This document shows positions 57,131-64,000 of a stretch of DNA of 64,000 bases, piece after piece (the first letter of the stretch is position 1; each line of letters starts with the position of its first letter). The translations under genes were made by a program, and so were the position numbers. Origin of the DNA: Siphonodentalium dalli (taxonomy: Eukaryota; Mollusca; Scaphopoda; Gadilida; Siphonodentaliidae); the NCBI GenBank assembly GCA_032622095.1, contig CP136061.1, positions 85,348,324 through 85,412,323 of the forward strand. Direction: 5' to 3'. The notes below the pieces were generated by a model that was given only the letters and a program-made list of their open reading frames with translations, made no database searches and had not been told where the DNA came from.

Positions 57131-58257
57131 CATACATATACAAAAAATTCCAAAGTTACGCTTGACAAATTAAACTCTCAATACAATGGATTTAACAAAA
57201 AAGTTCAGGGGGACAACCGCCAGACCCAACCATCAGCAGGGGGACACCCCCTCCCGAACCTCCCCGCTCAGGCCTTTTGGATATGCTTTTGGCAGATCAT
57301 TCCCCGATAACAGTGTCCCCAAAAATGCCTGGATCATTTACTGATACATGTACGGTATATGTAATGTATAGGCGAGGGGTTGCACGTGGTCCTTCAGCCG
57401 CGAAACACGTTTTTTATCAAAATAATATTGTATTTGACCAATAAAACATTATAATTTAGTACATGTAAATAAACAATATAACGTATAGCATCAGATAATT
57501 GCTTAGTTTGGTTTCGAGATCAGATATCGGATGCTTCAGGTCGAGTCATTTTATGCACACAATATGTCTTAAGTATAGAATAGTGTTAAAATGCATTCGT
57601 TCAATTCATCACAACTGGAACAATCTACAATGGGGTCTCGAGCAGTTTACCCCTTCGCATATTGAACAACGATGCCATTAAAATGGCAGACAAAAAGTAA
57701 ATCGGTTTATATGGTATCAGATAGCACATGCCAATTTGGCATTTGTGAATGCAATCTGTAAAGCGTTAATAATTTCTAAACCGATCGATACAAAAACTAT
57801 ACAGGTGAGGGGTGTGTCATCATAAACATGTACATAAAATTTGAACAAGATCCGATAAATTATACTTGAGTCATCGTGTCGATAGCAAGTGTCTACGGAC
57901 GGACAAGACAGGCAGACAGATGAACGATAGCTGGTTGATCCAGACACTGGCATTATGTGTTCCATACATGCCTACACATAAACACATGCAACATACACTA
58001 CGTTCTAAATGAAATATTTGGATCAGAAATTTGCCAATCAAAAAGATCGATAAAATTTTACATTGATTTACCTTTTATACTCAATCGAGCTGCGGGGTCA
58101 AATGCTTCATTTTCAGGGCGGAAACAATAGGGTTTCAATTGGTCATTTGAATAGTACATAGACCAATAGACGATTCCCGGGTTACCAGAAAACGCGAGCT
58201 CTTATGTGTTGGAGGCGGAAATGAGCGTCACGTGACCGGCAATATAGGGTTCTATTT
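57131..58257. other. No gene; interspersed repeat fragment
   Basis: 57775-57950 (gaacaagatccgataaatta, acggacggacaagacaggca) resembles a degenerate mollusc-type repeat. The rest is unassigned. Confidence 0.4.
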
Positions 58258-58275
58258 GTAAACAGTTTTATCAAT

Positions 58276-58491
58276 ATGGCAGATTCGAACGCGATGAATA
58301 GATTTAGTAGCTTGAATGTTGTCGAATTGCGAGAATATCTGAGGAAAAGGGGAATCACTACCACTAGTTACACAAAGGAAAAGCTTCTAAAATTGTGTTT
58401 CTTTTGTAAACAAACTGACCAGCCCGTTAACGAGCAAAATGTTGACAAAGAGATCTCTGGAAAACAAAGACGAATAGTTACGGCGTCCTGA
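58276..58491 (+). CDS. SAP-like domain protein start, possibly one exon or fragment
   Basis: ATG 58276, TGA 58489-58491, 71 codons. NRFSSLNVVELREYLRKRGI followed by TTTSYTKEKLLKLC has the helix-turn-helix pattern of a SAP domain (L-x-x-x-x-L-x-x-x-L-x-x-x-G), residues ~9-42, a small DNA-binding module. The tail is charged (EISGKQRRIVTAS). Upstream lies a promoter-like stretch with accaatag (58161) and cacgtgacc (58229). Such N-termini begin larger proteins in transposon-derived invertebrate families, so this may be a first exon or a truncated copy. The family assignment is tentative. Confidence 0.5.
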   Translation: MADSNAMNRFSSLNVVELREYLRKRGITTTSYTKEKLLKLCFFCKQTDQPVNEQNVDKEISGKQRRIVTAS

Positions 58492-58746
58492 TCACCCTAT
58501 CCTCGGGGCTTGTTTATTGCATGTGCTGTGGTAATGGAATTCTTGAAATAAAAAGTACATTCAAACATAAAAGGAGTACTATTGATGCCATTCTGGATGA
58601 CCCGTGTTACGACATAATACATGAACAATAATGGTGCATTATCACTGAAACAGACCAGTGTGTGATATAAACAAATACAGTGCCAGTTTGCCAAATGAAA
58701 TATTGTGACTTCGTATTCTACATAAAGGTGGCAACACCAAAAAGCA

Positions 58747-58960
58747 TTCCATTATTACAGAGAGGATCTACCCGGTCGAGAGTTACATGTATATAAAACG
58801 AGTTGATAAAGTGTTAAATGTTTATGAAAGATGTGTTGTTCCCGAGTTACTCAAATGATCGCAAGTACACATGCCTATTGTTAATAAAGCCTTGGATAAT
58901 AAACATTTAACACTTTATCAACTCTTGTTCGGGTAGATCCTCTTTGTAATAATGGAATGA
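58747..58960. mobile_element. Fold-back repeat with a direct repeat
   Basis: attccattattacagagagg, atctacccg and gataaagtgttaaatgttta (58747-58826) recur inverted at 58901-58960. The loop word cccgagttactcaaatgat + gcctattgttaataaagcc (58840-58890) recurs directly at 58972-59022. Confidence 0.75.
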
Positions 58961-59394
58961 TTTTTGGTGTTCCCGAGTTACTCAAATGATAGCAAGTACA
59001 AATGCCTATTGTTAATAAAGCCTTTTATTGAAACTCTATTAATAAATAGAGTGATTATTTTACACCTTCCCTGGTCAAATAACATTGTGGCAGATATTAG
59101 TTGAAAACAGCCCCTGGTCTCATATTATCACAGTTTCATGTGTGAAATATTTGCAATAAGATCATGTCCTTATCTACTGGTATTTATAACTAAAACTCGC
59201 AGGACTTTAATAATACTTGTTGAAGTTACCAGTAAATTTTGAATGAAATTATATCGTGATTTGAAGGTAACATACTGGTGTGGTAGTTTCAACGATTCAA
59301 TTATCACGGTTAATATTAATATAACAGATATATAAAATGATGTAATAATTATAAACGTGTTGCTTGATTTTTTGAAATTGTTGTATTTGAACAA

Positions 59395-59513
59395 AGTCGG
59401 CATTGAAATTTTGTCTCTCGGATCGTTTCTGTCGTCGAAATGAAGAGAACAAACTCGAGATAGTCTATTTGGACTGAAGTTTTTCCTTCGCATCACATAC
59501 ATCCATTTCCTCC
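59395..59513 (-). CDS. Half of a THAP zinc finger (exon fragment)
   Basis: After a possible acceptor (ggatttag/ggagg) the minus strand reads RKWMYVMRRKNFSPNRLSRV then CSLHFDDRNDPRDKISMPTL F. W...R...P...VCS-x-HF...P-T-x-F is the second half of the C2CH THAP finger, a DNA-binding module often found in P-element-derived proteins. The first-half C-x2-4-C exon was not found in the ~500 bp upstream on this strand. The frame continues open to 59170 with hydrophobic non-THAP sequence, probably intron. The 3' exon limit is uncertain. Confidence 0.6.
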
Positions 59514-61149
59514 CTAAATCCCGTTTGTGAATTTTATTTCATAAATTAACCTACCTCATATGGCTCAGAATATATCACTTTAACGCTTCATCTCAACTCG
59601 CATCGTTCCGTTTCCGGTGTGGCTTTTTTTAATTACCCACTTATGTGACGTCACACCGGAATACCCTCTGCCTACTTCAATTTATCTTCTTTGCGTCCTC
59701 GAAGCAACATCGTTTCTAATCGTTCGTCTAATATGACGGACTCTGTTCACATTATAAGCCTCTGGCTAGGTGAACGACACTTTATATGAGGATTATACAG
59801 TATTGTATGCCTCGTTTTTTGGCCAGAATATGGCCTCATTTGACAAGAGATCTTTGTCTTTGTCCGCGGGAAAATATGGCGGAAAATTTCGATGTGCGGT
59901 ATAGCCTACAATGGCTCCAGCACCTCGTTGATCAAGATTCAAGATCAAGATAAAGGAACAGAAAGTCCTCAGTGCTAGTGCCAGTACGGTATAGACTAGA
60001 CACGGACTCTTTCTCGGGCTGACAGCTCAGTAGAATCATTCCCTTGAAATCTCTTAACAGAGAAATGGGACAGTCCACTGTGTTAGTGCCTCTGGGCCAA
60101 GACATAGGAGATCATAGGACTTCATCGAGTTTATACACTCGGACGGTAATTGTGTCTGATGTAGAATCAGAACGCTCAAATTCGTGGCGAAAAGCCGACG
60201 TTAGAGCGAGACGTTTATGATGCAATAGTATCCCTGAAAACTCTGACAGAGAGATTTTGATACAATATACGTGTACTGACGAAAAGGCCGGAGAAGAACG
60301 AAACATTGCAATGTCTATTCGTATTCAAACTCCAACAAAATCTGTATTAGCTCCTGATTTCGTATCAGAACGCTCTATCACAGCGAAAAGAAGAGCGATA
60401 CTATACAATCGATCTCTATATTCCTCATAAATATAATATGAGAGAATTTGATATTAAAATTACGTGTGCTTCTATGTTGATATAGAAAAGCATCAGGCGC
60501 GCAGCTTTCAGCGCATGACGTCACTTGTTTATTTATAGGTCTTCTCCAATACTATAGGTTACTGTTCGGAGCCGATGCAATCTCCACAACAATTGCTGAA
60601 CTGAACTGAATTACGAACATATACAGACAGCTAATCTTGGCTTATCATTACTGAGGACAGTCGCTACTTACGTTTTGAGCGAACTGGTTATATATTTTTA
60701 CCAGCTGTCTTTTCCTGTGTCAAAGGACGCAGAAGAGTTCTTAAATATTCCTTTATTAGCTGAGATAATGTTCTTGATAATGAATTGCCAATAACATTCT
60801 TCAAAGCAACTATACTTGCCAAGAGAAACATAAGAAAATATACACTCAGTGTATCATCGCTGATGAAGGCCAGTTTTGATTATCGGGCAACTATATTATA
60901 TTTTGAAATGACGTTTTCAACTTCACAGCCTCTCTGATTATGATGGCTTACACACACGGTTCAAATACAGGCTACATTCACAGCCATATAAAAGTCTAAA
61001 TAGAGTATTAACCGTATTGGTATTTTGTTGCTAAACAGTAGTATAGACCAGTATATATGAGCTAGCTACGGAGCATGTACATGTACCTATACGCTGCTTG
61101 CTTAGAGTATTGGATCTATGACGAAAACTCTTAATCGTGAGGCAGGGTT
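59514..61149. other. No gene; CRE-like palindromes
   Basis: tgacgtca occurs at 59645-59652 (within an inverted ccggtgtg / cacaccgg pair 59618-59658) and at 60517-60524. Segments ~60150-60290 and ~60320-60470 look like a very diverged duplication (cagaacgctc, gcgaaaag, ttgatat/cacaa, acgtgt). No credible coding. Confidence 0.4.
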
Positions 61150-61179
61150 ATATATAGACCAAGACCACAAATTCTTACT

Positions 61180-62150
61180 CAATAAAATTGTTCCCACATA
61201 AAGTTAATTTCTCGCCATTTCTTGACTATATATAAAGCAAATTAAGCAATAAAATCATATGTTTAATTTTTGTCATAAGTAGGTGCTGGGAGATACTCAG
61301 GCCTGGGTATCTTCCCCCCCACCCCAAATTCTTACTCTATCAAATTGTTCTCACATAAAGTTAATTTCTCGCCATTTCATGACTATATATAAAGCAAATT
61401 AAGCAATAAAATCATGTTTAATTTTTGTCATATGTAGGTGCTGGGTGGGGGGGGGGAAGATACTCAGGCCTGGGTATTTCCCCCCCCCCCCCCACCCCAA
61501 ATTCTTACTCTATCAAATTTTGCTCATATAAAGTTAATTTCTCGCCATTTCATGACTATATAAAGCAAATTAAGCAATAAAATCATACGTTTAATTTTTT
61601 CATATGTAGGCGCTGGGTGGGGGGGGGGGGGGGGGGGGAAATACTCAGGCCTGGGTATCTTCCCCCCCACCCCAAATTTTTACTCTATAAAATTTTGCTC
61701 ATATAAAGTTAATTTCTCGCCATTTCATAACTATATAAAGCAAATTAAGAAATAAATTCATACGTTTAATTTTTGTCATATGTAGGTGCTGGGTGGGGGG
61801 AAGTTACTCAGGCCTGGGTATCTCCCCCCCCCCCCCCCCCACCCACAAAATTTTTACTCTATAAAATTTTGCTCATATAAAGTTAATTTCTCGCCATTTC
61901 ATGACTATATAAAGCAAATTAAACGATAGAATCATAAGATAATATTTTGACATATTTATGCTATTATTGGGGTTAAGTTAAACTTCAAAATAACCACAAA
62001 AAAAAAAATATTTAATAGTTTTCTCGGCATTTCTTACCATAATAATATAAAATAAGTGAGGGGAAAAAAAAAAAACGAGTGGGGGGGGGAAGATACCCAG
62101 GGTGGGGGGGAAGATATCCCGGGGTATGTTCCCCCCCCCCCCCCCCCACG
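61180..62150. repeat. ~180-bp tandem repeats with G-tract/C-tract hairpins
   Basis: Five copies begin near 61150, 61300, 61480, 61660 and 61840. Each has cattcttactctat(c/a)aaat, tgctcatataaagttaattt, ctcgccatttcatgactata, aagcaaattaagcaataaaa and gtcatatgtaggtgctgggt. They then have a G tract, gatactcaggcctgggtatc and a C tract. The G and C tracts flank a 20-bp palindrome-like word and would pair into a hairpin. Tract lengths vary from about 7 to 20. Confidence 0.85.
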
Positions 62151-62159
62151 AGATATCGT

Positions 62160-64000
62160 GTTACACATGTACAACGTTATCAGAACGTGTGCAGTTTTTA
62201 ACACATTGTTTTAAAAGCAATTATGAAATATGAGAGTCATTCATCTGATGAGCTATATGTAGACTACAGCCAATCATCGATAGGCATACGGGTATCAGCT
62301 GTACCATTTTCTCCAAAACACATGCAGAAGTGAGGTCTAGGTCTATGTCTTTACATGGGCGATGGCTTATAAGACAAGACACGGATTGGGTCAATGACCG
62401 TCTTGCACACAATTGTTATCATGTGAAATAAATATTTTGATTCAAACATTAAACAAATCTTAAAATAATGTTTTCATCATGAATTGGAAATTTAAAAAAT
62501 CTCCCTGATGACTTGCATGGAGCAATAGCTTATATTGACAACCCAATTTTGGCCAGAAATAGGCATGCATAGCAGTTCCAACTGATGAATTAATAGAATG
62601 CCTTTTTCAATAACATCAAGGTGAAACTGAAATCTAACTATAGTATGGCATTGCAGGATATATTCAAACAATAGGCAGTATACATGGTACCTTACGTGGA
62701 GACAATTCTCTATAAAGGCTATTGATTACTTTCCCTTTTGCTAGAACAATGGTAGTAAATAATGAGTCTCAATTGTCCATACATAACACATTTCATGCCA
62801 GTTCTATAAAGAATGGTGTCTTCATTCAGCGAGACAAGACCGAGATATGCCGCATATTTTGTCCTCTGTTCCCTAAGATGATAAAGTGTTATTGATATGC
62901 AAGTCAGTCAGAGTATGGTGCACATTTCAACAATCTACTTTCTCTGGGTCATGGAGAAAAGCAAAAATGCATGTAAACAATTTGGAAATAAGACAAAAAC
63001 ATAAACAGATATATATTGGCCCAGTACTAACGGGTCACAAGATATTAATGCAGTCTGACTGTGGTCTACCTAGTGGTCCAGTGTATCAACATGACACTTC
63101 TCATGAAAACTCCAGTTGGGATCGCCACCAAGATCGTCCCCCAGCAGAGGCTCTGACCTTGGACTGGGAGAACATGTTTGCATATTTATGCATTTCCTCC
63201 CATAGCATTACAAGTTCTGACAAAAATTGCAAACTAATAATAATTCAACGTCAACTTATCCGAATAGCCACGGTTTTGGGCCGAAGCTGAAACTCTTGAA
63301 TATGTTTTATTCCTCATATGAAATACATTTACAGGATATTGACAAGAATAGATATGTATATACAAACACATGCATATGTAAAATAAATATGTGTTAACAT
63401 ATAGACATATAGACTAGTATACATTCCGATTACATGACTTCTTCACTAAAAAATGGCAAGAAAGAAGCATGCCAAATAAATTTAGAATATTATTGGCAGC
63501 ATCTGACAAGGAGACATGGTACTACATGTAGTACACAACATGGCTATAGTGTGCAAATAAGTCTTCTTAATTCAGCCATTGTAGTGGCATGAAAATTTAC
63601 CCCCTCAAGACAGCACTCATGTTCTCTCTTATTTATACCATTACAATCTGCAGTATTAAACCATAGCAGGCTTCATATACATATATATAAATATATACCT
63701 CTACTCTGTCATCAGTAGTGGGCAAACCTATGTGGCAACAGCCAGTCATACTCAAAATGATTAAAGGTGTATTCAATTAAAGCTTATTCAAGCAAGGAAT
63801 TTGCCAACATTATTGAGATTGTTAGAACAAGTTGAACAACACCCATTTGAAACATGTCACATGAAAAACAATTCCTTCTGACAGATTTCTCATTTTTGCG
63901 TTGATGTGAAGATTTTCTATCTTCATCCATTGATCAGATACATGTATCTTGGCTAAAATACAAAAGTGTATAAGGCATATCAGACATGGCTTGTCAAAGA
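62160..64000. other. No gene recognised
   Basis: Largely single-copy AT-rich sequence. The longest frame (62886-63290, 134 codons, with HDTSHENSSWDRHQDRPPAE) has no recognised domain and could be chance or an untranslated region of a gene lying beyond the window. Confidence 0.35.

Noticed and set aside
62886-63290. 134-codon frame as a host gene
   Set aside because: No recognised domain, no splice context and no upstream signal; composition is like the surrounding non-coding DNA.

Overview
The window looks like AT-rich invertebrate nuclear DNA, most likely from a bivalve or related mollusc. It has short exons with GT/AG borders, introns of several kilobases, an HSPA12-type HSP70 gene of the kind expanded in bivalves, MULE-family transposases, THAP and SAP-like domain pieces, SINE and LINE tails, and the GGACGGACGGAC-ending interspersed repeats common in molluscan genomes. 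The taxonomic call is inference; no rRNA or mitochondrial marker is present.

Only one host gene is convincing: the first three coding exons of an HSPA12-like HSP70 on the + strand (28788-29087, 33761-33979, 53338-53488). They splice in frame and cover about the first 223 codons of the nucleotide-binding domain. No later exon was recognised, so the gene seems to continue past the right edge. Intron 1 (4.7 kb) holds a minisatellite rich in CACGTG E-boxes, split by a GTTGGGCCAACG-repeat element, and a compound fold-back. Intron 2 (19.4 kb) holds a giant imperfect palindrome (about 34.56-39.87 kb), an internally deleted MULE (40.7-42.3 kb), a 6.1 kb satellite of 93-bp units with higher-order structure (44.5-50.6 kb), a second tandem array and a LINE tail.

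The left 28 kb is a transposon graveyard. In order: a mollusc-type interspersed repeat; a 241-bp tandem array split by a clean hAT element with 8-bp target duplication; a 5.4 kb structure bounded by long inverted repeats; a cluster of palindromic CTTAAG motifs; a 2.2 kb inverted-repeat element; a MULE-like element with an 8-bp duplication (14840-16515); and a nest at 16.9-22.7 kb. In the nest an old minus-strand PHD-finger MULE transposase gene is split by two younger MULE-type elements, one of which carries a LINE tail with its own 14-bp duplication. From 22.7 to 28.6 kb there are a small iteron element, a LINE tail, a tRNA-derived SINE and several fold-back MITEs.

The right 10 kb after exon 3 holds a few coding-looking fragments (SAP-like start 58276-58491, half a THAP finger near 59.4 kb), several MITEs and a G/C-tract minisatellite (61.2-62.15 kb).

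The most distinctive theme is a set of DNA transposons whose terminal inverted repeats are built from tandem 14-21 bp iterons, each element with a different iteron, on a shared transposase type or with 8-bp duplications. A second theme is small tandem duplications sitting exactly on splice junctions, seen at two HSPA12 exons and one transposase exon.
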